Shown here piece after piece: positions 24,503 to 33,369 of a stretch of 56,045 nt of DNA. The stretch's first letter is position 1; every line of letters begins with the position of its first letter. The notes under the pieces are model-generated. The model worked only from the letters and a program-made list of their open reading frames with translations. It was not told the DNA's origin and ran no database searches. The stretch is taken from assembly GCA_001795385.1 (NCBI GenBank), contig MGOU01000008.1:1-56045 (forward strand). The letters run 5' to 3'. The stretch is from Clostridiales bacterium GWD2_32_19. GTDB taxonomy: Bacteria; Bacillota; Clostridia; Lachnospirales; UBA12420. The position numbers and the translations under genes are program-made.

Positions 24503-27088
24503 TTAATTTCCGTAATATGCTTTTTTATATATTTCAATTAACTCCACTATGAGTGGTAATCTTGGATTGGCTGTTGTACATTGATCTTCAAACGCTCTTT
24601 CAGCTAAATATTCTATTTTACTCATGTATGCTTCTTCATTAATTCCACACTCTCTTATGTTCATTGGCATATCTACTTCTTTCATAAGTTCTTTTATATT
24701 GCTTATGAGTGATGATACACCCTCTTCATCTGTATACGCTGGCCATCCGAATCGCCTCGATATATCCGCATATTTCTTAGGTGCTATATACTTTTCATAT
24801 TTAGGAAATGATACAAATTTAGTTGGTGTGCTTTCACCATTATATGCTATAACATGCTGCAATATTATTGCATTTGCTCTGCCATGTGAAACACCAAACT
24901 CTCCTCCTAGCTTATGTGCTAAAGAGTGATTCACTCCTAAAAAGGCATTTGTAAACGCCATTCCTGCTATTGTTGAGGCATTGTGCATTTTTTCTCTTGC
25001 TTCCCTATCGCTTCCATCTTTGTAGGCACGTGGTAAGAATTCAAATATGAGTTCTATAGCTTTCATCGCTAGTCCATCCGTAAAATCAGATGCAAGAACT
25101 GAAACATACGCTTCAATAGCATGTGTTAGTGCATCAAGCCCTGTATCTGCTGTTACTGCTTTGGGTAGACTCATAACCAAATCAGGATCTATTATTGCCA
25201 CATCAGGTGTTAGTTCATAATCGGCAAGAGGATATTTTATATGATTATCCTTATCTGTAATTACTGCAAATGAAGTAACTTCTGAGCCTGTCCCTGATGT
25301 AGTTGGTATAGCAACAAACTTACACTTTATACCTAGTCTAGGGAATTTATATACCCTCTTTCTAATATCCATAAATTTTTGCTTCATTCCTGCAGGATCT
25401 GCATCCGGATATTCATAAAATAACCACATTCCCTTAGCTGCATCTATCGGTGACCCACCACCAAGCGATATAATACAATCAGGATCAAATTTTTTCATTC
25501 TTTCAACGCCTCTATAAACTGTATCAAATGATGGGTTTGGCTCTACATCTTGAAATATCTCATACTTTATTTGCTTTTCCCTATTATTTAAATGATAAAT
25601 TATCTTATCAACATACCCTAAATCTACCATACCTTTGTCTGTTACAATAAATACTTTATTTATATCATCCATTTGCTCTAAATACTGAATTGAACCACTC
25701 TCAAAGTATATTCTAGACGGAATTTTAAACCATTGCATATTCACTCTTCTTTTCGCCACCCTTTTTATATTCAGTAAATTTTTAACGCTTACATTGTCTG
25801 TAGTCGAATTTTTACCATACGAACCACAGCCTAATGTAAGAGATGGTACGCTCGTATTATATATGTCTCCTATTGCACCTTGTGACGATGGACAGTTCAC
25901 TATTATCCTACCTGTTTTCATTCTATCTGCAAATGCATTTATTACCTTATCATCATTTGAGTGAATTACTGAGGAGTGACCTAGTCCTCCTAGCTCAACC
26001 ATCTTTTCTGCTAAATTTATACCATCTTCTGTGTCTTTCGCTCTAAATACAGCGAGTACTGGTGATAATTTTTCACGTGATAGTGGATAATCAGCACCGA
26101 CATCAGGTAGCTCACAGCACAACATTTTTGTATCTTTTGGTACTGCTATACCCACTTTACTCGCAATCTCCCACGCTGGTTTACCTACTATGTCGCCGTT
26201 CACTGCGCACTTATCTTTATTAATAACCAATGATGATAGCAATTCTGTTTCTTCTTTTGAGGTAAAGTAGCATTTATTTAGTTTCATATATTCAGTCGTT
26301 TCATCATATATACTATCATCGATTACCACACCTTGCTCTGATGCGCAAATCATACCGTTATCAAATGTTTTTGATACAATCAAATCCGTAACCGATTGTT
26401 TTATATTTGCAGTTCTCTCTATATAGCATGGTACATTACCTGCACCTACACCTATAGCCGGATTTCCACTCGTGTATGCTGCTTTTACCATTCCTGGGCC
26501 ACCTGTTGCAAGGATAAGGCTTATACCTTGGTGTGTCATAAGCGCTCTGCTTGCTTCGATAGACGGTGACTCTATCCATTGAATACAATGCTCTGGTGCA
26601 CCGTGCTTTATGGCAGCTTCCTTTACAACTCTGGCTGCCTCACTAGAACAATTTTGTGCAGACGGATGAAAAGCAAATATAATTGGATTTCTAGTCTTTG
26701 CCGCTATAATTGATTTAAAAAGTGTTGTAGATGTCGGATTTGTCAGAGGTGTAATACCCGCAACGACCCCTATCGGCTCAGCTACTTTCATGTAATTTTC
26801 TTCTTTATTATCTTCAATTATACCTACAGACTTTATGTTCTTTATATCATGATATATATATTCTGTTGCAAATAAATTCTTTATTACTTTATCTTCATAT
26901 ACTCCACGTCCCGTTTCATCTACTGCAAGTTTCGCTAGTGTCATATGATTTTCAAGTCCCGCAAGCGCCATCTCTCTTACTATATCATCAACCTTTTTCT
27001 GATCAAAACTCATATATTCCTCTAGTGCCACTTTCGCGTTAGCTACCAATTCCTCTACTACATCTTCCACCGTTTTATTTTCCCCCAC
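24503..27088 (-). CDS. adhE: Bifunctional aldehyde/alcohol dehydrogenase AdhE
   Basis: An 861-residue cytoplasmic enzyme that reduces acetyl-CoA to acetaldehyde and then ethanol, using two NADH, in fermentation. The N-terminal CoA-acylating aldehyde dehydrogenase (about 1-440) has its catalytic Cys in FDNGMICASEQ near residue 248. The C-terminal iron alcohol dehydrogenase (about 450-861) has GGGSPIDAAKGMW and the metal-binding HSLAHKLGGEFGVSHGRANA near 730. Family members form filaments (spirosomes). The start is GTG 27088 with AGGGGG upstream. It is monocistronic with a clear promoter and terminator. AdhE is often controlled by Rex; I see no convincing Rex palindrome upstream. Length matches the family (about 860-890). 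Confidence 0.97.
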   Translation of the reverse strand: MGENKTVEDVVEELVANAKVALEEYMSFDQKKVDDIVREMALAGLENHMTLAKLAVDETGRGVYEDKVIKNLFATEYIYHDIKNIKSVGIIEDNKEENYMKVAEPIGVVAGITPLTNPTSTTLFKSIIAAKTRNPIIFAFHPSAQNCSSEAARVVKEAAIKHGAPEHCIQWIESPSIEASRALMTHQGISLILATGGPGMVKAAYTSGNPAIGVGAGNVPCYIERTANIKQSVTDLIVSKTFDNGMICASEQGVVIDDSIYDETTEYMKLNKCYFTSKEETELLSSLVINKDKCAVNGDIVGKPAWEIASKVGIAVPKDTKMLCCELPDVGADYPLSREKLSPVLAVFRAKDTEDGINLAEKMVELGGLGHSSVIHSNDDKVINAFADRMKTGRIIVNCPSSQGAIGDIYNTSVPSLTLGCGSYGKNSTTDNVSVKNLLNIKRVAKRRVNMQWFKIPSRIYFESGSIQYLEQMDDINKVFIVTDKGMVDLGYVDKIIYHLNNREKQIKYEIFQDVEPNPSFDTVYRGVERMKKFDPDCIISLGGGSPIDAAKGMWLFYEYPDADPAGMKQKFMDIRKRVYKFPRLGIKCKFVAIPTTSGTGSEVTSFAVITDKDNHIKYPLADYELTPDVAIIDPDLVMSLPKAVTADTGLDALTHAIEAYVSVLASDFTDGLAMKAIELIFEFLPRAYKDGSDREAREKMHNASTIAGMAFTNAFLGVNHSLAHKLGGEFGVSHGRANAIILQHVIAYNGESTPTKFVSFPKYEKYIAPKKYADISRRFGWPAYTDEEGVSSLISNIKELMKEVDMPMNIRECGINEEAYMSKIEYLAERAFEDQCTTANPRLPLIVELIEIYKKAYYGN

Positions 27089-27188
27089 AACTTTAACCCC
27101 CTAGAATCAATTGACAATTTGAAAACTCATACTTCGGTTTAAACTATTTTAGTAACCAAAAATATCCTTAACTGTTTTCTATTTATTT

Positions 27189-27216
27189 ATTATAACATTT
27201 ATTCTTTTATTTTCAA
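27189..27216 (-). promoter_or_regulatory. Promoter of adhE
   Basis: On the minus strand: TTGAAA (27216-27211), a 16-nt spacer, TATAAT (27194-27189). This is about 100 bp upstream of the start codon, leaving an untranslated leader of about 95 nt. Confidence 0.7.
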
Positions 27217-27240
27217 CAGAATGCTTGTAAAATATTTATA

Positions 27241-27277
27241 AAAAACAAAAAGAACATTTCTGTTCTTTTTGTTTTTT
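27241..27277 (-). terminator. Terminator overlapping the stop of the transglycosylase-like gene
   Basis: AAAAACAAAAAGAACA / TGTTCTTTTTGTTTTT, a 4-nt loop. The stem overlaps the stop codon at 27276-27278. Confidence 0.85.
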
Positions 27278-28967
27278 ATACTATGATATTAACTTGTTCC
27301 ACATTTGATTGATCTGTTTCCGTAGATTGTTCTCTTTCTTGTTCTTTTGACTGATTCACGCATACGGTGTAAACATCTTGATTTTCTACATCATTATTCA
27401 AAATTTCACTTGCTTCATTTATAATTGCCTTAACTTCAGCTATTGGAACTATCATTTCACCAAATATTTTGTCACTTAACACAACATCTACCGTTTTATC
27501 ATTATTACCATTAAACTCTACACATTCTTTTTTACTAGGCAAATCTGCTGTCTTAACTATCCCTTTTTTTAAGTTGTTAATGGTAATCTCATTATTACCT
27601 TTATCACTATGCAATATCTCATTTCCGTTTAAATCATAAACAGTAAATTTTTCTCCAACCCATTCCATCATATATTCTTTTTCTTGTGCCTTTAGTATTT
27701 GTATGTAAACTTTAGCTACAGTCGGTCTATACTTTCTGTTTTGACCAGTATTAGGATCTCCATTATATGCTGACATAGTTATATATGTAACTATAAAATT
27801 AGGATTGTTTTTACATTCTTCTGGATATCTCTCTTTTGCTTCTTTTATTAGCGAATTATACATTCCAGAATCAATATTTCCTCTAATTCTATCCATTTGC
27901 AGATCTGATTTTAGTGTTTGTATTAAAAATGCTGTTTCCTCGTTTTTTGCAAATTCATTATAACTATCATTATCCGGGAAATTTATTTTACCACCGAATT
28001 TCTCTTTTAAAATTCCAATTACATATTCCCATTGCTGTTCTACTTGTTTGTTATTTAGTCCTTTACCACCAAGCTTTTCATATAAGTCAGGTACTGTGAA
28101 TTCTTTTATCGATTGCATGGGTCCAATAGCATTAGCTTCATTAGCAAGTTCTGTGTCTGCAGCTCCCCCGGTTGACTCTGCTCCGTATATAGCCATAGTC
28201 ATACTATTTATCCCTTTTTCTCCGCCTTTATTATTTATAAGTCCAGATTCATAAAGTATCTTATTCACTTTTTCTATTTTGTCTGCATTCTTTAAAGCAT
28301 TCTTTAAAGCTCCAAAACTATTATCTCCTATTTTCTCTCTCATCTCATCATTCAATGATATTTCTGATAATTTTACTGGTATTTTTACCATTTCTCTTTT
28401 AACTTCTTTAACCTGAGCTTTTTCTGCAATTGGGGTGTTAACATTTTTATTATTGTTATTTTTATCAATTGTTTCATTAGTCGCACCTGATATTAGTGGT
28501 GTTTGACTCATTGCTGCAGCAAAAACTGCTATCATAGCTGTTTTTGCAATTCTATTTGGAATGTAACTCATACCTTTATCTATTTTTTTAAAAGCTTTAC
28601 CCAGAATTTTCTTTTCATTTTTTCCCAAGTCACTAACTATACTATTGTATTCAGATTTCATACAAGCATATAGTTCTTCAGCGCTTATAATATCTTTTTC
28701 TTTACCATCTATAACTGATACCAACTTACTTCTATCATACTTGTTCTTTTTCAATCTAATATCTATGTATTTATCTTCATTTATTCTTTGTATTACTTCT
28801 TCTTGCTCAATCTCTCTCATATAATTTGCATATGATTTTAATAATGATATTTTATTACTACTTCTCCTAAACATAAAACTGAATATATTATTCTTTTTCT
28901 TCGCTGAAATAGAATTAGCTATTAATTTATACTTTTCAATTATCTCAATTGTCTCGTTTTCACTCAT
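27276..28967 (-). CDS. Membrane-anchored lytic-transglycosylase-like protein
   Basis: 563 residues. A long cytoplasmic N-terminus (about 1-140, Lys-rich) and one membrane segment (AKTAMIAVFAAAMSQTPLIS, about 143-163) are followed by an Asn/Lys linker. A lysozyme-fold domain then covers about 225-420, with a likely catalytic Glu in MAIYGAESTGG near residue 259 and the partner motif NAIGPMQS. That order matches the ES-GG ... A-GLMQ pattern of GH23-type transglycosylases. The C-terminal ~140 residues are acidic and unassigned. ATG 28967 follows AGGTG; a GTG at 28976 lies inside that site. Peptidoglycan cleavage is inferred from the motif. The large cytoplasmic domain is unusual for a hydrolase. 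Confidence 0.75.
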   Translation of the reverse strand: MSENETIEIIEKYKLIANSISAKKKNNIFSFMFRRSSNKISLLKSYANYMREIEQEEVIQRINEDKYIDIRLKKNKYDRSKLVSVIDGKEKDIISAEELYACMKSEYNSIVSDLGKNEKKILGKAFKKIDKGMSYIPNRIAKTAMIAVFAAAMSQTPLISGATNETIDKNNNNKNVNTPIAEKAQVKEVKREMVKIPVKLSEISLNDEMREKIGDNSFGALKNALKNADKIEKVNKILYESGLINNKGGEKGINSMTMAIYGAESTGGAADTELANEANAIGPMQSIKEFTVPDLYEKLGGKGLNNKQVEQQWEYVIGILKEKFGGKINFPDNDSYNEFAKNEETAFLIQTLKSDLQMDRIRGNIDSGMYNSLIKEAKERYPEECKNNPNFIVTYITMSAYNGDPNTGQNRKYRPTVAKVYIQILKAQEKEYMMEWVGEKFTVYDLNGNEILHSDKGNNEITINNLKKGIVKTADLPSKKECVEFNGNNDKTVDVVLSDKIFGEMIVPIAEVKAIINEASEILNNDVENQDVYTVCVNQSKEQEREQSTETDQSNVEQVNIIV

Positions 28968-29073
28968 AGATATCACCTACTTTCGTCTCAATCCATGTTA
29001 TAATTATACTACTTTTTACATATTTTGTCAATAACTGTCAAATAAAAAAGGCCCTCTCGGGGTGTCTTAAATA

Positions 29074-29147
29074 TGCACGCGGCGGGATTCGAACCCACGG
29101 CCTCTCCCTTAGGAGGGGAGCGCTCTATCCTACTGAGCTACGTGTGC
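29074..29147 (-). tRNA. tRNA-Arg (CCT)
   Basis: On the minus strand the cloverleaf folds with D-arm GCTCAGTAGGATAGAGC, a five-pair anticodon stem CTCCC/GGGAG around CTCCTAA (anticodon CCT), and T-arm GTGGG TTCGAAT CCCGC. The acceptor GCACACG pairs with CGCGTGC with one A-C mismatch. The 3' CCA is not encoded. It begins 57 bp downstream of the DUF3881 stop and is followed by a weak hairpin with a T-run near 29045-29065. Confidence 0.95.
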
Positions 29148-29203
29148 AAATACAACAAATTATGTATAGCCAAAAGGCCAGCTATTACTAGCCTCTCGAC
29201 TCT

Positions 29204-30043
29204 CTAGAATATTATTTTACCTTGTAACCAACAAGTCCCTGTAAATCTCATTCCTACTGTTGGTATTCCTAATAAATCCTTTTTATTTATGCACACTTCT
29301 ATATCCATACCCATAACTTTTAGTGAAAGTATATAAATTTGTTCGTTAGAACTACTATTTTTAACTACCTTTTTATCTACTATCTTACCTAGAACATTAT
29401 ACACCGTCTCTACCTCAGTCTGCATTATATATGTGTCCATTACTGTGAACAAATCACTTTCTAATATGCTTTCAAGAATATATTCTCTCTGTTCTTCTAG
29501 TTCATATTCATCTTGAGCATATTTTGAGCTTCCAATTATATAATCCTCGTAATCTAAAAAACTGTCTGTATTTAGCACACTAGGAAATATTATTTTTCCA
29601 GTTGTAACAAGTCCTGCTACTTGCACACCTTTGAAAATCAAATTTTTTTGTTTTCTGTTTTTCATGTATTCAACGATATTTTGAAGAGAAAAAGATAATT
29701 CTAGATTTGTTCTAGGATCTATAAAATTAACTTGATATTCCTTTTCTTTATCCTTCATAATTAATTCTTCTACTTCGATTTCTTCTATTTTATATGTCTT
29801 TGTAGCATCTACATATGGTACAAAATCCTTAACTATAAATTTATTTTTATTATCTAGCTCTCCCCTAACAATAATGCCCATGTTTTTCTTGTAGCTTCTC
29901 TCTTTTTCAACATAGATATTGCTGTTTTTATTTCTTATTTCTCTCGAATCAGAAGGATCGTTTACTATTTCATTAACCAATTTGTATTTTTGATCAAATG
30001 TATCATATCCACTTAGTCCAATACAGTTAAAATTAATTTTCAT
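29204..30043 (-). CDS. DUF3881-family protein
   Basis: A 279-residue cytoplasmic protein. It resembles the clostridial DUF3881 family over its length: N-terminal IGLSGYDTFDQ, central KDFVPYVDATKTYKIEEIEV, the SFSLQNIVEYMKNR segment, and a C-terminal third FTVMDTYIMQTEVETVYNVLG ... MDIEVCINKKDLLG ... GTCWLQGKI. Function is not known for the family. AAGGAGGG precedes the ATG. It is directly upstream of tRNA-Arg on the same strand; co-transcription is possible. Confidence 0.8.
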   Translation of the reverse strand: MKINFNCIGLSGYDTFDQKYKLVNEIVNDPSDSREIRNKNSNIYVEKERSYKKNMGIIVRGELDNKNKFIVKDFVPYVDATKTYKIEEIEVEELIMKDKEKEYQVNFIDPRTNLELSFSLQNIVEYMKNRKQKNLIFKGVQVAGLVTTGKIIFPSVLNTDSFLDYEDYIIGSSKYAQDEYELEEQREYILESILESDLFTVMDTYIMQTEVETVYNVLGKIVDKKVVKNSSSNEQIYILSLKVMGMDIEVCINKKDLLGIPTVGMRFTGTCWLQGKIIF

Positions 30044-30186
30044 ATTAATCCCTCCTTATAAATAATTAACATTGCACAATTAAAGATATGCGATTAGTTC
30101 ATTATAAATACTTTTATATTTTAACACATTTTTGCCAATTTTAAAAGTATTTTTTGAAATTAATTTTTTATTTTTTCCCTTTCTCT

Positions 30187-30242
30187 TTAAGAATAAAATA
30201 TACTACAAACAATTAATTGTTTGTAGTATATTTTATTCTTAA
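30187..30242. repeat. 56-bp perfect palindrome at a gene end
   Basis: Positions 30187-30214 and 30215-30242 are exact inverse complements (28-bp arms, no loop), centred on CAATTAATTG. It includes the last codon and stop of the coiled-coil protein gene at 30239. It could form a terminator hairpin, but no clear T-run follows on the minus strand. Confidence 0.8.
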
Positions 30243-30685
30243 TTCATTTGAAACTTTACTTTTAGTTTTTCATCAAACATTTTATCTATCTTAGCTTTTT
30301 TATCTTGTTTTGATTCCTCTATATCTTGTGCTATTTCCTCTTTTGCAATTGCCAATTGGCTTGCCACTTCCACATCCACCTCTGTTTCTTTAGCTTTTAC
30401 ATAATTATTCATCTCTGTATCAACACCTGCTACTTGTTGATTTACATAATTAGTTAAATCCGTTTTAACTTCAGTTGCTTTTTTGTCTGCATATATGTCA
30501 ATTATACCTTCATACTTTACATCTAATTCATCCATCTTAGTATTTGTTATATTCAGATAAAATGCCTTTATACTAGCTATTCCATCTGTTATTACTTGCA
30601 TCAAAGGCGAAATGGGTTCCGCTATAACATTCGCAGTGAAAATTATCGAAAATAAAATTACTATTAGTACAATTCTCCTTTTCAT
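30239..30685 (-). CDS. Exported coiled-coil protein, unknown function
   Basis: 148 residues. The signal peptide is MKRRIVLIVILFSIIFTANV, cleaved around AEP. The mature part is almost all helical with heptad-like charge patterning (DLTNYVNQQVAGVDTEMNNY, EIAQDIEESKQDKKAKIDKM), so a coiled coil is likely. ATG 30685 follows AGGGGGAAGGG; the ATG at 30745 would add 20 residues before the signal peptide. No family recognised. It ends inside a perfect palindrome. Confidence 0.75.
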   Translation of the reverse strand: MKRRIVLIVILFSIIFTANVIAEPISPLMQVITDGIASIKAFYLNITNTKMDELDVKYEGIIDIYADKKATEVKTDLTNYVNQQVAGVDTEMNNYVKAKETEVDVEVASQLAIAKEEIAQDIEESKQDKKAKIDKMFDEKLKVKFQMN

Positions 30686-30808
30686 GTCCCTTCCCCCTAA
30701 AAATATATATTGAGTAGTTATATACCACCTTATATCATACTGCAATTATACTCCTTCTAAGACATTTAGTCACTGGTAATTATATCCTACTATCTCTGCA
30801 ACCTACTT

Positions 30809-31576
30809 TTAAATTATACTATCTTCTTTGTTCTTTGTAATTGTTCTTTGTAATTGTTCTTTTAGTCCTTTTATTATAATTTCCTTTACTGTATTATGTA
30901 TCTCATTCACATCTTCCCTGTTCATATCTTTAGTTTGTATGACCTTGTGGTATTTTATTTTTATCTTTCCTGATTTTACTTTTCCATTATTTGCTTCCAT
31001 CACTTTATATGAACCTGATATTGATACTGGTACTATATTAGCACCCGCTTTTGTAGCTATTTTGAAGCTTCCTGACTTAAATTCGCCAACAATATCACTC
31101 TTACTTCTAGTTCCTTCTGGAAATATCATAATTGCATTTCCAGCGTTTATATAATCGATCGCCTCAACTACTATTTGGGCAGATTGTCTTATATTACCTC
31201 TGTCTATAAATAAACTACCCATATTCTCAACCCATGACCCCAAAAAAGGCATATCTCTTAATTCTTTTTTTACAATAAACCCCACTCTTCTGTTTATTGA
31301 AGCTACAAGTGCTATCACATCAAAATTACCCTGATGATTAGATATAAGAACTAAAGGACCATCTACCGGCACATTTTCTATGCCTTCTACTTCTAAAACA
31401 ACACCCGATACATTCAATATTCTTCTTATCGCTTTATGATATATTTTATTAACAAAGAACTTATCTAGTTCTTCTTTATTGCCTTCATTCTTCCATTTGG
31501 TTGCCTTTTTCATATTAAATATTGTGTTAGTTACCAATTCCCATATACTAAATAAATAAAATAATATTGTTCTCAT
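30809..31576 (-). CDS. plsC: 1-acyl-sn-glycerol-3-phosphate acyltransferase
   Basis: A 255-residue membrane-associated acyltransferase that converts lysophosphatidic acid to phosphatidic acid in phospholipid synthesis. The catalytic H(x)4D box is SNHQGNFDVIAL, the substrate box is IMIFPEGTRSK, with GFIVKKELRDMPFLG between. A hydrophobic N-terminus anchors it. Length is typical (240-260). GGAGGG lies before the ATG. The 3' end of the gene contains a short tandem repeat (TTCTTTGTAATTG twice, near 30830-30860) that encodes the Gln/Leu/Arg tail. It starts 43 bp after trmR, so it is probably co-transcribed. Confidence 0.93.
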   Translation of the reverse strand: MRTILFYLFSIWELVTNTIFNMKKATKWKNEGNKEELDKFFVNKIYHKAIRRILNVSGVVLEVEGIENVPVDGPLVLISNHQGNFDVIALVASINRRVGFIVKKELRDMPFLGSWVENMGSLFIDRGNIRQSAQIVVEAIDYINAGNAIMIFPEGTRSKSDIVGEFKSGSFKIATKAGANIVPVSISGSYKVMEANNGKVKSGKIKIKYHKVIQTKDMNREDVNEIHNTVKEIIIKGLKEQLQRTITKNKEDSII

Positions 31577-31618
31577 ATAAAATACACCCTCCTTTATTTA
31601 GAATAACACTAACTCTCC

Positions 31619-32278
31619 CTAACCTATTTTCTTACTTATAATAATCCCATCTCCCACTGGTATTAGTGTGCTTTCAAATTCAGGGTTATTCATAATCATA
31701 TCAATAAAACTTCTCATTCTTTTATGTATTGTTTTATGTCTCCTTACAATTTCGTCTTTTTCACATGCTACTAACCCCTTATATAGCACATTATCAGCTA
31801 TAATCATCCCTTCTTCTGCAAGTAAGAGTAGACTGTCATTGTAGAAGGTATCATAGTGTCCTTTAGCTGCATCTATAAATATTACATCGAATTTTCCAGA
31901 AATTTTGGTCATCTCTTCTATCGCATCACCAAAGATTACTTTTATTTTATTTTCTGTTTTTAACTTTTTTATGTTTTCTAAGGCTTTTTTGTACATATCA
32001 GCATTTCTTTCTATCGTAATTATTTCTCCATCACTCACTAAATATTTACACATCAGATTAGCCGAGAATCCAACAGCCGTTCCTATCTCGAGTATTCTTT
32101 TTGGCTTTTTTATTGCAAGCAATGTATGTATCAGGCTTGCCACTTCTGGTTTAATTATTGGTACATGACTCTCTTCTGCCTGAGCTCGTACTGCCTCTAA
32201 CTCTATGTCTAACTTTGGCTGAACTTTCCTTATATACTCCTCGATATATTCATATACTACTTTATTTTCTATCTTCAT
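31619..32278 (-). CDS. trmR: tRNA 5-hydroxyuridine methyltransferase (TrmR/YrrM-like)
   Basis: A 219-residue class I SAM-dependent O-methyltransferase. The SAM motif is RILEIGTAVGFSANLM. A metal/substrate segment VIFIDAAKGHYDTF and IIADNVLYKG follow, as in the caffeoyl-CoA OMT-like family. B. subtilis TrmR (YrrM) methylates 5-hydroxyuridine-34 of tRNA to 5-methoxyuridine and lies next to yrrL, the mltG orthologue. The same neighbour (mltG, 41 bp upstream) supports this assignment. The alternative is a generic O-methyltransferase. Confidence 0.85.
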   Translation of the reverse strand: MKIENKVVYEYIEEYIRKVQPKLDIELEAVRAQAEESHVPIIKPEVASLIHTLLAIKKPKRILEIGTAVGFSANLMCKYLVSDGEIITIERNADMYKKALENIKKLKTENKIKVIFGDAIEEMTKISGKFDVIFIDAAKGHYDTFYNDSLLLLAEEGMIIADNVLYKGLVACEKDEIVRRHKTIHKRMRSFIDMIMNNPEFESTLIPVGDGIIISKKIG

Positions 32279-32319
32279 GATTTATCACTCTTTTCATATT
32301 TTTTCTGACATCATTATAT

Positions 32320-33354
32320 CTATTTTTCATACATATTCTTGGCTTTTACATGTTCTTGAAATGTTTTTGAAAAGTAGTGTTCTCCTGTGTTTTCATCCTT
32401 TAATACAAAGTAGTAATAATTACTTTGCTCTGGATAAAATGCGGCAAGTATTGACTCCTTACCTGGGTTACTTATAGGTCCTAATGGCAATCCTTGATTT
32501 CTATATGTGTTATAAGGTGAATCAATTTGCAGGTCTTTGTCATATAATTTTTCTTTTGTTTTACCCTGTGCATATTGTACTGTGGAGCACATTTCCAATC
32601 TCATATTTTTCTTCATCCTATTATAAATAACTCCCGCCACAGCTTTTCTCTCTTCTGGCTTTTTCACTTCTCTCTCAATGATAGATGCAATCGTTATTAT
32701 TTGATCTACCGTATACCCAAGCTCTGCAGCCCTATTATAGTACTCGTCGTTGAAATTATTTCCAAAACTATCTAGCATTTTTGTAATTACATCTTTTACA
32801 TTTGCTTTTTCACTCAAATCATATGTATTTGGAAACAAATATCCTTCTAATTTGTTGTTTCTCATCGGTAAATTATTTAAAAATTTATAGTTCTTTGTAT
32901 CTATCTTATTTACTTCATCTATAAATTCTTGCTTTGAACAAACACCTTTTTCCTCAAGTTTCTTACCTATTTGCGCTATCGTATATCCTTCTGGCACAGT
33001 TATTCTGTTCTTTAGAGTTTCCCTTCCTTCTTCAGTTGTAAGAAACTTCATTACTTGCTCATTTGTCATATTCATACTCACTTCAAACATTCCAGAATTA
33101 TATTTACCATCATAGTCATACAGTTTACTTTTTATGCGATAAACATTTTCATCTATTATCATGTTTTTCTCTTTCAATATTTTTGCAATATCCCTTGTTG
33201 TTGCACCTTTTGGAATTATTAAATCTATAATTGTATTATTCATTTTATTATCATCTGGCATGTTTTTATATAAATATATCCCGTATTTGCATCCCACAGT
33301 GACTATTGTAACTATTGCTATTAATGCTATTATTGGTTTTATGATTTTTTTCAT
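32320..33354 (-). CDS. mltG: Endolytic murein transglycosylase MltG
   Basis: A 344-residue single-pass membrane protein that cuts nascent glycan strands and sets strand length. N-terminal span IIKPIIALIAIVTIVTVG; a LysM-like segment (LIIPKGATTRDIAKILKEKN); then the YceG catalytic domain with LEGYLFPNTYDL, the catalytic Glu in IITIASIIEREV near residue 225, VIYNRM, and the ending SPYNTYRNQGLPLGPISNPG. ATGGAGGT precedes the ATG. It lies between uvrC and trmR in one tight minus-strand run. Length and motifs are normal. Confidence 0.96.
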   Translation of the reverse strand: MKKIIKPIIALIAIVTIVTVGCKYGIYLYKNMPDDNKMNNTIIDLIIPKGATTRDIAKILKEKNMIIDENVYRIKSKLYDYDGKYNSGMFEVSMNMTNEQVMKFLTTEEGRETLKNRITVPEGYTIAQIGKKLEEKGVCSKQEFIDEVNKIDTKNYKFLNNLPMRNNKLEGYLFPNTYDLSEKANVKDVITKMLDSFGNNFNDEYYNRAAELGYTVDQIITIASIIEREVKKPEERKAVAGVIYNRMKKNMRLEMCSTVQYAQGKTKEKLYDKDLQIDSPYNTYRNQGLPLGPISNPGKESILAAFYPEQSNYYYFVLKDENTGEHYFSKTFQEHVKAKNMYEK

Positions 33355-33369
33355 TGTTTACCTCCATAT

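Noticed and set aside
27089-27240. Rex operator upstream of adhE
   Set aside because: No TTGTGAAAT/ATTTCACAA-type palindrome is visible near the promoter.
30828-30862. Phase-variable repeat at the end of plsC
   Set aside because: Only two copies of a 13-bp unit that is not a multiple causing clear on/off switching of a whole gene; it lies at the very C-terminus.
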